Shown here in pieces: positions 35,931-48,400 of a stretch of DNA of 64,000 nt. The stretch is from Polydactylus sextarius (Eukaryota > Chordata > Actinopteri > Polynemidae): positions 24,530,186 to 24,594,185 of the forward strand of contig CM028912.1 of assembly GCA_016801845.1 (NCBI GenBank). The letters are read 5' to 3'. The notes under the pieces were generated by a model. It searched no databases. It had not been told where the DNA came from and saw nothing but the letters and a program-made list of their open reading frames with translations. Numbering within the stretch: position 1 is the stretch's first letter; each line of letters begins with the position of its first letter. The position numbers and the translations under genes are program-made.

Positions 35931-38900
35931 AAATCAGACCAGTATTTGCTGTGCCTGACTCCATTCTTTAATCTCGATCTCTTCATTGTACATGGTGGTG
36001 ATTGGGATCCTTGGGTTCTTTGTCCCTCTGGTCTCTGGTTCATTATGAGTTAAACTGGGTTGCTGCTCAGGTCTCAATTGCACGTAATACATTTTAAATG
36101 ATTCTCAGTTTTATCAGCAGGTGTCACTGTTGCATTTCCTTTGTTCAGCTGCTCGGCTGGAAATGAGTCCAGCAGGAAACAGGAAGAGGCCAAACAGTCT
36201 CAGCTTTAACAGAAAAAAAAGGGTGATGCAGAGGCAAGTTTTACTGACAACACTGAAATGTGAAGAGAAGCCAGTATTTAGTAGTTATAGTTTTCTGTCT
36301 AGTCAGTCAGAGGGTGGTGTAGCTCTAGTCGCATAAAAATTTCATGCCAATATCAGAAAAACCAACAAAGCACAGAAATTATTTTCTGTTGTGCTATGCT
36401 AGTCTGGTCATGTTTTTTTCTCTACAAAGCTTCCCCTACAGTCTTGGAATAAAGTTGATTTCAAGAAACATGATGCGTAGCAAAATGCTTAATTCAACAG
36501 AAACAGAGGTCCTGAATGCTCTGTTGCATGATGCCGGCCTCACAAATACTTATGACAGGTTTTTAAATTGTTTTTAGGTTGGAGTATATTAACCATCACT
36601 GTGACTGTGAAGGTGGTACATAAATGAAATGCTTGCATGCTGCACCTTTAAAGCAGGATGTAGTCCACAGTTATGCTAGCTGTTGTGCTTTGAGCTAAAT
36701 GACCTATTTACACACTTACTCATGCTATTCTGAGTGCACAAGTGATGATGAATTAGTATTTGACGTTAACCACTTTCAGACTCAGATAAACATTAAAGTA
36801 AAACACTCGCCTTTAACAACATTTGTGACCATGTGTTACATATGGTACCAGAACTTTGATATGGCGAGTGTTAACCATATGATGACCCTCCCTGCTTGCT
36901 TATTCTCTCTCCTCTGACATCAGCAGCATTGTCAGCAGCATTGGCACCACCGGGGCTTTGGGAGGCTGTGGGCCTACAACACTCTCCTGGAGCTTATTTA
37001 CTGTCTCTCTCCTCTACCTGCAAAACCTTCTGATTTTTGTTTGATATTCTGTTTTCTTTATTCCACCTTACAGCACACACGCACACCCACTCCTACACTC
37101 ATGCACTCACTTACATCACTAATGCTACAGACCACACAAGGTTGTGTTTTTAGCTTAACTTTCTTTAAATAAATCTCCCTTGTTTGTCACGGCCATGCTG
37201 CCTGGTTTGTTACAGTGTCCACCAGCATGTCTTCACGCTAACATTTGTTTTTCAGCCCGAAACACAAGGCAGCTGAGGCTGGGGGGAATGCCTGCAGCTA
37301 CAGGTACATAAATAAAAGCGTTTGACCAGTTCAAATGTTCACTTGGTGACGGCACCAGATGAAAAGTTTGATGTAAAATACAGAACTCTCATTTTCTCTC
37401 ATTTTGAGCAAGAAACAGAATTTCTCACAAAGTGGGAAAGACCAACATAAAAAAATATATTGTCATACTGTAATTAACTAAATGAGCTCAGTTGCTTTCC
37501 AACTCTTACTGAGTCTTACTGAAGCAGGACATATTTTGGTGTCTCTCCCTCTTTTTCACCCTTGCTCTATTTTGTGGGCAGTTGGAGGTCAGCATTGACG
37601 CAGCACTGCTCCATAAACCACTGGAACCACTTATTGCGTGTGCGTTGTATTGTTTCATGATGTGAAATGGAGCAGCAAGTTGGAAAAACAGTTGCGGAGG
37701 TACTGTGGGAACCAACCTGATAGTGTGTGTGTGTACGTTTGGATGATGATTAAAATCCCTTTCTTTTTTGGACTGTAGGAGACTTGGCTTTGAGGGTCTC
37801 TGACGCTGTACACAGATGTCAAGTTTGGCACAGCTGATTACCATGATTAATGCACAAAACAAACTCAAATCAAATCTTGTGTTAATTTAATTTCACCAGC
37901 AGACTGAGCAGTTAATAGCAGTTAATATTTGACTACAACAGGATTTAAAGTACCAATGAACTCTGGACCACAACAGAACTAAAACAACTGACAAATACTA
38001 AACAAAACCATGTATATATTTGACCTGATTGGACCAAATATCAGAAAAGTGGAGGCTAAAACATCCAAACTATTGGACTGACCAATGACTAAAACACCCT
38101 CAAATACTGAAAAACCGAACTGGAGCTTAACTCTGGAACAAACCAACTCTAAAACACTGTCAAATATTAGCCCAAACTTGGGCAAAAACATATTAGCCCA
38201 AACCAACTAACCAGAGCTACTACACTGGAAAAAACAGCAACTGAAGAACCAGGCTTCTGTGCTGCTTCTTTATTCATTTCTTGTTGACGTGTCATCCTGG
38301 AGAACCTGATGAGCAGATGTTGACGTCGACACTCTCAACTGTTTGTGTTTGTTCTGTCTCTGCCCCCTAGTGTTGAAAACACACTTAAGACAGCTTTACC
38401 TGCTTTCAGTGAGGTCAGCTGGGATGAAAATATTCTGTGTGCTTGCTGTGTCAGCACTCAGGAAACATGAATAGAGCCACTCAGCCCCGAGGAACAGACT
38501 ACACCTTATACCAACTCCAGGTGTGTTTTCAGTCAGGCTGTCAGCCGAAGTGAGGAGCGGAGAGCGGAGGAGGATAAGGAGGTGTAATAGCAGTAAATCC
38601 ATGAAAACATTTTCTTCTCTCTCTCATGGAAACTGCAGCTGAGAAAACACTGCTGGAAATTAGAAGCCAGGAACTACTGGAAGCATGCCTACACACACAC
38701 ATACACACACACGCACACACAGAACATACCAACGCATACATACTTAACACACTCTGACACACACACACACACACTTACATGCTGGCTGTTAAACATTTTT
38801 TATATAACATTTATAAACATTTTAGCAGCCTGTTTGTGTGTTAAAAATATTCATTAGTTTTGGGAGCTGTCACAAAATGGTTTCTGTTTCAAAGCAGAGT

Positions 38901-41876
38901 AAAAATGTAACATCCTTAACACTGTGTGATAATAGAAAAACCATGACAAGGAGCCTTTGAAATTAAACTTGACATGAAGGGGACAAAGCGAGAACAGGGT
39001 CTGATGATGCCGAACGTGTCAGAACCAACAGCACGTTGCAAAACGTCACACAGAACTCACAACACCAGAGCAATTCAACGCAGGAAGTGAGGACATTTTA
39101 ATCTCCATTTTACATAAACATAAACCTGTCGGTTGAGTGTCAGCAGGGACACAGGGGTTGAGCTGGAGCTATCCTGGATCTCACCTTCATGAGCTCTGGG
39201 TTGTGACTAAAAGATGGTGGAGATGGTGGATACAAGCAGCTGGAATACTGGGAGGAGCCAAATGGTGCATATTTACTGAAGCTATGTCAAGCAGCCATGA
39301 TCGGTGGCTAACGTCGGATTACATACCTGATAATCCATGTTTTAGGTTGACTAATGTAGACAAATGTTTGCATGTCACCATCTTTACCTTCATAATGATC
39401 CCACCTTTTGAGATAATTCTCTAATAACCAAGGCATTTTCTTGTCTTCAAATGTGGTCAACTAATTTTGGTTGACCAGTAGGGGGTGGCCTCAGTTTGAC
39501 AGTTGTAGTTTGCACCAGCACCTCCTGTGTTTAGTTTTGACCAAGTCCAGATTTATGTTATCACCAAATTAAACAGGTCGCATAATACAGATGATATTTT
39601 TTGCACATTAGCTGGACAGTAAACGGCCTGTTTAGAAAGAAGATTACAAATATGAAATATGACTAACATCATTGATTTTAGTGAGTTAAACAAATTCTGT
39701 TTCGGAAAATAAATACACCCCCTCATGTTAGAACGTGATGCTTTAGTTCAGCGTTATCAGATATTTTTCCATTTATTCCAGCACACGGTTTGAATTTGTC
39801 ATTTTATGTGAATAAATAAATTCATGCCCGCATTTGCAAAATATTATCAGTTTGACTTTGAACAGTTATTATCTTGCTACAACTCATGATCCTACATTGA
39901 CCTCTCATTGACATGGTTGTTGCTGTTTTGCTGCAAATGTTTCCTGCAAAATAATTTACAAAAAAAGTCATTTTTTTGGTCAAATCAAGTAAAATTGAAA
40001 GATATTTGGCATTTTTATAAAACAGATATTATATGGGGGTATAACATATTTACAGGTCACCAAGATGACACTTAGAGGCAACTTTCTGAATTATGAGTCA
40101 CACCATCCAAGTTTTTACTGTGTGCTACATTGTCAGTAATGAGACACATGAAAAATGTGAATAACAACATCACACCAACTTTGACCATGTTTGTCTAAAC
40201 TCATGTTTAATGGTTCAAACTGCCGTGAAGTCCAAGAGTTCAACATATCAGAGTGTTAGTACAGGTTACTGATAAAAGTAGTGTAGTATGGAGTGTTAGT
40301 GTGTTTACATGAGCACATACTGTGCGATAATGAGAGTATGGTTTGATAATCAGAGGCCATGTTCAGACAGCAGGAACTCTAGTCTGCAACATCACAACAC
40401 AGTGAAAGAGAACAGGTGGAAATGACACAACTCAACATGGCCGCTTCAGTTTCAAGGTCCTGCTGTTGTTTATGTTGTTATCATCACCTGTTCTAAATGT
40501 GCTTTGAAAAAAAGCATTCTAAAATAACACTTTTGTATTTAAAAGATTTTTTTCTGAGACTCTTGTCCCATAACAAACCACCGCAGGACTTCAAATCCAT
40601 ATCCCACCAACACAAATTGTAAAATAAAATGAAAAAAAAAAACTGTCACACAGAGTAAAACAGAAAAATAAAAAATGAAATCTCATTTCTGTGACTTCTA
40701 ACAGTAGATTGTCTAATCAGATGAACAGACTTCAGATCAGTTCTAATAAATGTTTAAACTTATGTGATTGATCAAGGTGAGGCCCTTGACATCACAATGA
40801 CAACTAACTAATGTTCAATTATCTGAAACTGGAATACGGATACGTAAGGAGTCTGGAGTGTGTCATCCTTTATTATACTACATTATTAATTGTACTGGTT
40901 CCAGTAACACAGTCCAGGTTCCTCACACACAGATTCACAATCAACAAATGTTGTCATGACATACTGCGATCGGAGGATCTGCTGGATCCAGAGACGGACC
41001 CTGAAATAACAGGAACAGGTGCATATAAACCAACAACTCCCCTCCCACACGCAGCACAGAAGAGTCAGAGAGTCCTTGTGCCTCCTTATAGTCGTATTGT
41101 GGTTTGTAGTCTAATTGTTCTGTGTCTGTTGCAGTTTTAAGTTTCTTCATTGTAGTTTTGAGTCACTTTATGAAGGTTTTGACTTTTTAATCATTTCATT
41201 TTGGTTCTGAGTGTCTCTGTTGTGGTTTTCGAGTCTCTATAGTTTTGAGTTGCTTCATTTCAAATTTTAAGTCTCTGATGTAGTTTCAGTCATTGAATTG
41301 TAACATTAAGTCTCTCTTTGTAATTATGTTATAGTTTCTTGTCTCTTTATTGCAAATTTGAATCTGTTGAATCTGAGGAACCTGGCATCCTTTCATATTG
41401 AGTCTTTTTTTATCTTCTCTGTCAAACTGTGTCATTGTAGTTTTATATTTGAGTTGTCGAACAGAAACAGAAACAGTCTGCTCAGACAGATGCTGGGGTC
41501 CCTGTGCCTGCTGGACCCATGTAGTAATCTATCCATGGTTGGATCTCACCACACTGAAGAAGTGAATTGTGCTGTTCTTGTTGCTGCTACTGTGTGAACA
41601 AAACATTAATAATCTTCTTTCTTTCCTTCCTGCTGAGTTCAGTAAAGTTCAGGCCGCGGTTACAGGCCTATCATGGTCTAAATGTCCAAGTCCAAATGGC
41701 TTTCGCATCATTTAAATGTCCTCCATCTCAATGCCATGATAACATGGCAAACATCCAGAAATACGAAAGACTGTGACCATGAAGAGGAGCTGTGGGGCCA
41801 GAAATTTGCTGTCGCATGCAGGCTGTACAGCTGAAGCTCCACCTCCTCTCCTGTCTTAAATGAGTGCTTTGGGAGT

Positions 41877-41907
<31 letters not shown>

Positions 41908-42082
41908 CACACGTACACACACTCCTCACATACACTCACAAACACGTACACACTCATACACACAAAACGCACACTAAATAATGTTTGTGCAAAGAAAATA
42001 ATGACAAAAAATCAGACTCAAACAGTCTGACAGATGAATAGATGAACTACATTCAGCTACAACAGCCTGTGATAGTGCAATG

Positions 42083-42142
<60 letters not shown>

Positions 42143-42151
42143 AACACACGT

Positions 42152-42195
<44 letters not shown>
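35931..42195. other. Intergenic between convergent dnajc10 and frzb; includes frzb 3' UTR
   Basis: No exon with splice sites and a recognisable product was found. The region contains several CA-rich tracts (about 38691-38775, 41878-41930, 42087-42193). The part nearest frzb must be its 3' UTR; a minus-strand AATAAA candidate lies at about 41347. Open frames such as 37506-37868 and 40811-41140 have no motif support. Confidence 0.5.
42087..42193 (+). repeat. (CA)n microsatellite in the frzb 3' UTR
   Basis: About 106 bp of CA repeats carry two small TAAA/GTAAA-type interruptions. On the frzb strand this reads (GT)n and begins 3 nt after the frzb stop codon. Confidence 0.95.
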
Positions 42196-42196
<1 letters not shown>

Positions 42197-42457
42197 CAGT
42201 GGCGCCCCCCACGCTGACCTCCTCCTCCTCCACCTGCTCGGTTTTTCCTCTGCATCATGTGATCCCATTTCTGGATGGAAACGGACGAACAGGAAGTTAG
42301 TGCAACATGCAGGAGATCAGTTCAGTACAAACCAGGCAAATGTTACACAGAAACTAACACTGAAGCTGCTGCTGTTGGACTGTGATTTCGCACCTTGATC
42401 TTCTTGCTCATTTTGTCCCTCCACTTCTGAGCAATGGAGCCGTCAATCAGAAGCAAC
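42196..42457 (-). CDS. frzb: frzb C-terminal exons
   Basis: Exon 42394-42457 encodes RLLLIDGSIAQKWRDKMSKK IK, matching the basic end of the NTR domain. Exon 42196-42270 encodes KWDHMMQRKNRA, then a Gly-rich run (six Gly) and QRGGRH before TGA. The Ser/Asn-rich tail that I recall for human FRZB is absent. Confidence 0.88.
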
Positions 42458-45400
42458 CTGCAACAACAGACACACACAGACATTTCTGCAGGGCATTCAC
42501 ATGACCAGGTTTATTTCGTTTTATCCACAGAGGATTAATGCCTGCTCATACCTGGATGTCTCCTCGTTCTCGTAACCCATAATGAGGTACTCCTCCCCTG
42601 GATTCAGAGGAGGACACAGGCAGGAGGATGAGTAGTAGAGTGTCTGCATGTCCTTGGGAATGTTGACCAGAGAAGACTTTAGCACCTCCTTCACTTCCAC
42701 CACTGCCTGTAGGTTCCAGGCCGCGATTCCTCACCTCGTGAACCCTCGCCCTAATCACTGAAGGAGAGTCATTGGCGTAAATGGACTCATTAGATAATAA
42801 TCACACACTGTATAACGCTGTCTCAGTTTGAGGTTTGGACTTGTCGTCTTTATACGTCACAGGTGGAGACCAGCCTGTTTCTGTCCTTCAAATTCAGCTG
42901 ACAAATCCAGCCTCTTTTCCTGAGCTGTGAAAGCTACAGTGGTTGGATCTTCTCTTCTCCCTTCCCTCTCCCCTATCTTCCTCCCTTCCCTGTCCTCTTT
43001 CCCTTCTCTTTTCTCTTTTTCTCTTTTCCCTTTCACCCTAACCAGTCGAGGCAGACTCCATGGTAATGAGTCTGAGTTCTTCCAGTTAAAGGGAGTCGTT
43101 CCTCCATTGTCGCAGAGTGCTGCTCACTGTGGGAACTGTTGGGTTTTTCTATTTTATATTATTATACTATTGCATATTACATCATACTATTTTCTATTCT
43201 ATAATATTGTAACATGCCTTGAGATAGATGTTTTTATGATTTGTTGCTATACCAATAAAATTGAATTCAAATGAACTGAAATTCACAGCTCAACCTATCC
43301 CAAAATTCACTGCAGCACAGCTGATGTTAAAGCTAAAGCTAAGAAAAAGACAGTTAAAGCTAAAGGTCATATGACTCAAACGAGGAGTAGAGCAGTACGT
43401 TTACAGATGGACTAATACAAATGTAGACAAAATGTGATGAAAATGTAGCTGAATTCTTTTTTGTAACGGCTTCAAACATTTAGGAGTTGTTGTTGATCGG
43501 TAATGGGTGTGAGAATATGAATATGCTTGGAACGTACATACCATAAAGAATATAAATAGAAACTTCTCCAAATGTGACCATGTCATTTAAGAACTGTTGG
43601 TGTGGACCTTGTCCATGAAGGTCTGAGGGATGCAGCCTCCTTACTCGGCCACAGCTAATGAGTGTTTGGCCTTCTGCTTCAAATGACAGATGTCAGCAGG
43701 AAATTCTCTGTAGGTTAACCAAGACCTTCATAGACCAGGACCAAGTAAAGACCAGCTTATGTCTTTACTTCTTAAATTTAAATTTCTTTCTTCTTTGTTC
43801 CATCTTCCATTGTCTTCCATAGCTGTCTTCCATATCTAAATGTCTGTCTCTCTCTGTCTGTCCATCTATATATCTATCCCATCATACTATCAAAGGTCCA
43901 GCACCAGGCTCATCCTTGTACCCAATGACAGACGGTGTATCAGGTCAGAATCACACATTAAAATCAGCAACAGGAGCTTCCTGTCCTGTGAACACTGACA
44001 CGCATTGAAATGCTCGGTTTTAATTATATCTGAATATTTTGAAAGTGAGCTCTTGTTTTTAATGGTTGTTGGAAAAAAAAAATCTTCCCTGTGGCCAGAG
44101 GCATTAGTGAGCTGTAGAGGTCCACATGGAAATCTCTGTTGGATTTGCCAAATCATGCCTGCACACTGTAATCATCTGGAATAGCCTTTCTGGTCTTTTT
44201 TAGCTTTTATGTGTCCGATTTAATCTAAGTTACCCAACAGCCTTGGCACTGACAGCTCTCCCACTACGCAAAGGAGAAAAACATGTCTGAGAGAAAGAGA
44301 CTGCAGCAGATTTCTATGATTCTACAAAGACTCTAACGGTTTCCTCGACCCTGAAACTATAGTGAAGCTACAAGCATTCAGAATTGTTAAATAGTTATGT
44401 GTGGATCTCACATGAAGCATCAAGTTAGTGTTTGGCTATGAAATGTTCCCACATCAACATTTTTGTATTGGTTTTGTCTTTTAATTTTGTATACTTTCCG
44501 TGGGATCAACAGGAATGGAAACACTTTATCCTTATAGGCAAAGACTGGATCAGCATTATTACATTATCACATATTATTATTATATTATCACAATCACAAA
44601 GTAGCTATTCAACCATTCACACCCTCATCCCCAAATATAAAAGTATATTAAACATAAAACAGTCACTCACCGTAGTTGTAGTTGTTCTTCACATAAGTTT
44701 TCATCATCATTCTGACTGCCTTACATTTACAGCGATCTGCAAAGAAACAGAGAAAAGTTGGAGTTTAGCTCCAGGAGAGTGTTTAGGAATAATGAAAAAT
44801 TTTTATAATAGTAGTTGTAATAACAACTTGTAGACCTATTATTGATTATTTTGTCTCGTTTTCTTGGTGGTTGTTGTGTTTGTGCACTAATATATTAAAA
44901 AAATTACCCATAATTATAGGCTTATAGGGGGCTGGCTCACAAACATTTAATACAGAAGCAGTTAAGGTCTGAGAGCTCTACAGAAGCTAGTGTGAAAAGA
45001 GACCCCATCACAGCTTAAGTGGACCAGTCCTACTCCACAATGTGAACACAAACAGAACTGAGTCTGTTTCTATTGGTCCACTTTTAGAGACTGAGTTTGG
45101 TTTGTTTAAAGTGGACCAAGTGCTCCCACTGTTTGTTTATTTTAATGAGTAGGAACATTGAACAAGTTGTTTCCTTTTTAACCATCACTCCTCGTACAAC
45201 CGCCAGCGCTGCTTCCATTTGTCATATTTGTTGTAATTTGTAACTGTTCAGCCCTATTCTCAAATACAATTATAGAACTGATGTTGCTTAACAAACAAAT
45301 TGTGGTCCTCTTGTTTTTTTTTTTTTTTAACCATTTGGCTATGCAGGCGGCACATGTGACTGCTTGTTTAATGTTATTGTTTAATGTAAAAAAATGAAAA

Positions 45401-48400
45401 AGGCAATGGATTCAAACAATCACCAACAGCCAATGAGTGAAAATGCTCTGTGCAATGACTCTATAACCATAAAACATTAAATTTACTGTATTGGCCTAAA
45501 TATAAGACAGTATTTTTTTCTAAAGAAAAAAGTCTGAAAAAGATGAAAAAGATCGTTTCATATTTGGGTTCCAGAGACCCGGGGGTCAGAGCTTCTTCTT
45601 TCTCTCGCACACCAGTGACCTGGAGAGATGTGACCACGACACAGAGACTCACTAGAAAACAGTGACTCAAACGTTGAGCAAGTTAACAAACAGCAGAGGA
45701 GACAGTGTTTCTCAGACATGAAAGAGATTGTGTCGCCCTGCCATAATTTCAAAATCGTGCCAGTGATATTCGACCTCCGCACACTTGGTAGCCGTAGCTA
45801 CTATAAGCTAGTGCATAAGTTAATGCTCCAGCGTTAGCTTATGCAGGAGTGCATGTTAAACACTGCTCCTAGTGGGCGCCTAGTTAGTTGAGTAGCTCTG
45901 GCATACATGCCATGCAGCTGATAGAGAGTTTGAGTCCCCACCCAAACATGCGTATCTTGTCCACCTTTCCTGACTCTCTACACTGTCTCTGTTATTAAAG
46001 GCAAAATACCCAACAAATAATCATTACTACAGGTCATGTGCTCTTTCATTAATTTTCCGAAAATGGGTCTTGATAAAGAGGAGTCGTAATATGTTCAGGG
46101 TTGTCTTATAATCGGGTCAATACAGTAATTTGATTACATTAAGTGACAGGCTTTAGCTGATGATACAGACACCACCCTGGTAAAAGTCTGAATGTAGACC
46201 AAGGTCAGACCAGTTAGATGGACAGGTTACCTCTGCAATGGAAGTTGTTGGAGTCCATTGGAAAGTCTGGACTGGATTCTGTCAAAGGATGGAAAAAAAA
46301 AACAAAGAATATAGACTGTTTAGTGAACTGGTTTCTGGACTCTCCATCTGGATTGTCAGAATCAATGATATCATCGCTTGAATCAGGTAAACATTGGTGA
46401 ATGTTAACCTGATTCACCTAAATGCAGATTGTGATGCTGTGGTTAACCAGTTTAATCCACTGTCTCATCAACCAGCCAACACAGCTGGTGAGCTTCTAGG
46501 GAAAGCAAATGCAGCTCACAGAGAGAGAGTCGAAGGTGAGCCTCACCTGGATTACACCTGGCTGGGTCCTGGTGGTATGGATCTACAGAGACACAGAGAG
46601 GCACTGGTCAGTGTCGCAACAGAAAAATAAGTGGATCCCCTGTGTTTGTTGAGTTCATAGAGGTTTACTGGTCACATCCAACAGGTTGGAAATGCTGGCA
46701 ACAAGAACACACTGAAAAGACTGTAGACACTGACAATCACATAAGTTGACATGACGAGTCATAATGTCAACCAATTCCTGATCTGATTTTTTAATAGTGA
46801 GCATTAATAGTGAGCCAAAGCAGAGTCCCACCCGACACTTGAATTTGCAGAGATAATAATGCTGCACTTTATTTTGTTGTATGTTGCTCCCTTTTTCTGT
46901 GTTGCTCTAGTGAAATGACCATGTCCTGTTGCATGTTTAGATTTCACGTCTGATCAGGTCACAGTTTTAATGTCTCATCAAACGATTATATTGCAGAAGT
47001 AGCAGGGGGCTGCTGTACAGTTTTCAGGTTTAAATAGTTCAACACTGCCGATATTTTAGCTACTGGGGTGCTAAAGCTGTGTTACATGTGCGTGTAACTG
47101 AGATTAAGAGCAGTATGTTATTGAATCCATCCTGTACAGTGTGAAACTCAATAAAACGTACACCAACTGGGAGATAAACAGAAACTAGTTTTTTCAGATT
47201 TCTGTTTCAACAAGAGACAAATGTCTTCGAGCAACATTTAGAGTCCTGCTGGAAATGACTAAAATGACTTCAATGAGTCTACCCTGGCTGAACTTCAGCA
47301 AATCAACAAATCACACCAAGGGGAAAATCCCAAAACCCTGCAGAGCAGAACCGAGCCAGGGCAGCTCTGAGATACGTGGGCGTTTCGCTATGGAAGTCCA
47401 GGGGATTGAGATGAGTTTTTTTGCAGGATTTGCTGGTCCAGGGCCTGTTTAAAGAAGCAGAGGACAGTGAGGGTTTTATTGAGTGTAAAACGAGTGGGCC
47501 GCCAGTATCAAGGAGCTCTTTGAGAAAGTCAGTGGGAGTGAAGTTGGAGGGGAAATGACTCAACCTATCTGTCAGAGAGGGAACAGAAACAAACTGCTGA
47601 GAGAAGAAACATGATAGAAAACACTGATAGGGCTCAGCTAAGCGGAGAAAACTGCTTCCTGATGGTCTGTGTTTTTCACAGACGCAGCCTCGGTATGAAG
47701 GCTTTTACAAGAGTAAAAGTCTGACATTAGACCAATATTATGTTCTGTGTTTTTGGCTTCTCATTCACATATTTTCAAATGATGAAATTTAGTTTTCCCC
47801 CCCACATTTCACTTTAAAAGGAACATTACTTTTAGTGTTGTGAAGATTGTTTCCTCGTGATCTAGCCCACTAAACATGTGCAGATCATGTCTATGTTGCA
47901 TCTGTCGGTCCAAGACCAATTCTGGACCTCTACATGACATGCAAACTATGACCACCCTTGGACGTCAATATGCAGTTAAACATTTTAACGTCGGCTCGAT
48001 AACATTTTTGGACGTCATGTCTGGACGTCTAAGACAGGTGCAGGAAATTTATATCATTAATGAATATTTATTTATTTTTAATTTATGGCAAATATCAACA
48101 TTGTTATCAATATTATTAATGGATATGAATATAGATTATCTGTGATCATGTGAACATCATTTATCGTTTATTTTTTGAGCACATGATATTTTGCTGTGTA
48201 TTTAATTTATTAACCAATTTATTTATGTATGTATTTATTCATTTGGAAATGTAATTTGTGGAAAATTATGGTAAGCCTGCTTATGATTTCAACCAGTAAA
48301 CGCTCCTCTGATTGGCCACACGGTAAACGTGTGTGTAGGAAATTACGACAGTGTCAGAATACTGCAGTTCCGCAGCCACCAGTTACTGTAGTGCTCTCAG

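Noticed and set aside
41708..42268. Cys-Val repeat open frames on minus strand
   Set aside because: They are translation of (CA)n microsatellites. Only the bases at 42196-42270 are coding, in the frzb frame.
42707..42734. True 28-nt intron in frzb
   Set aside because: It has gt and ag ends, but 28 nt is below the usual lower limit for vertebrate splicing, and the matching codons are exonic in human. A frame break is more likely, though RNA reads should decide.
45871..46007. Functional tRNA gene
   Set aside because: A- and B-box-like words are present, but the acceptor and anticodon arms do not pair and a SINE tail follows, so it is called a SINE.
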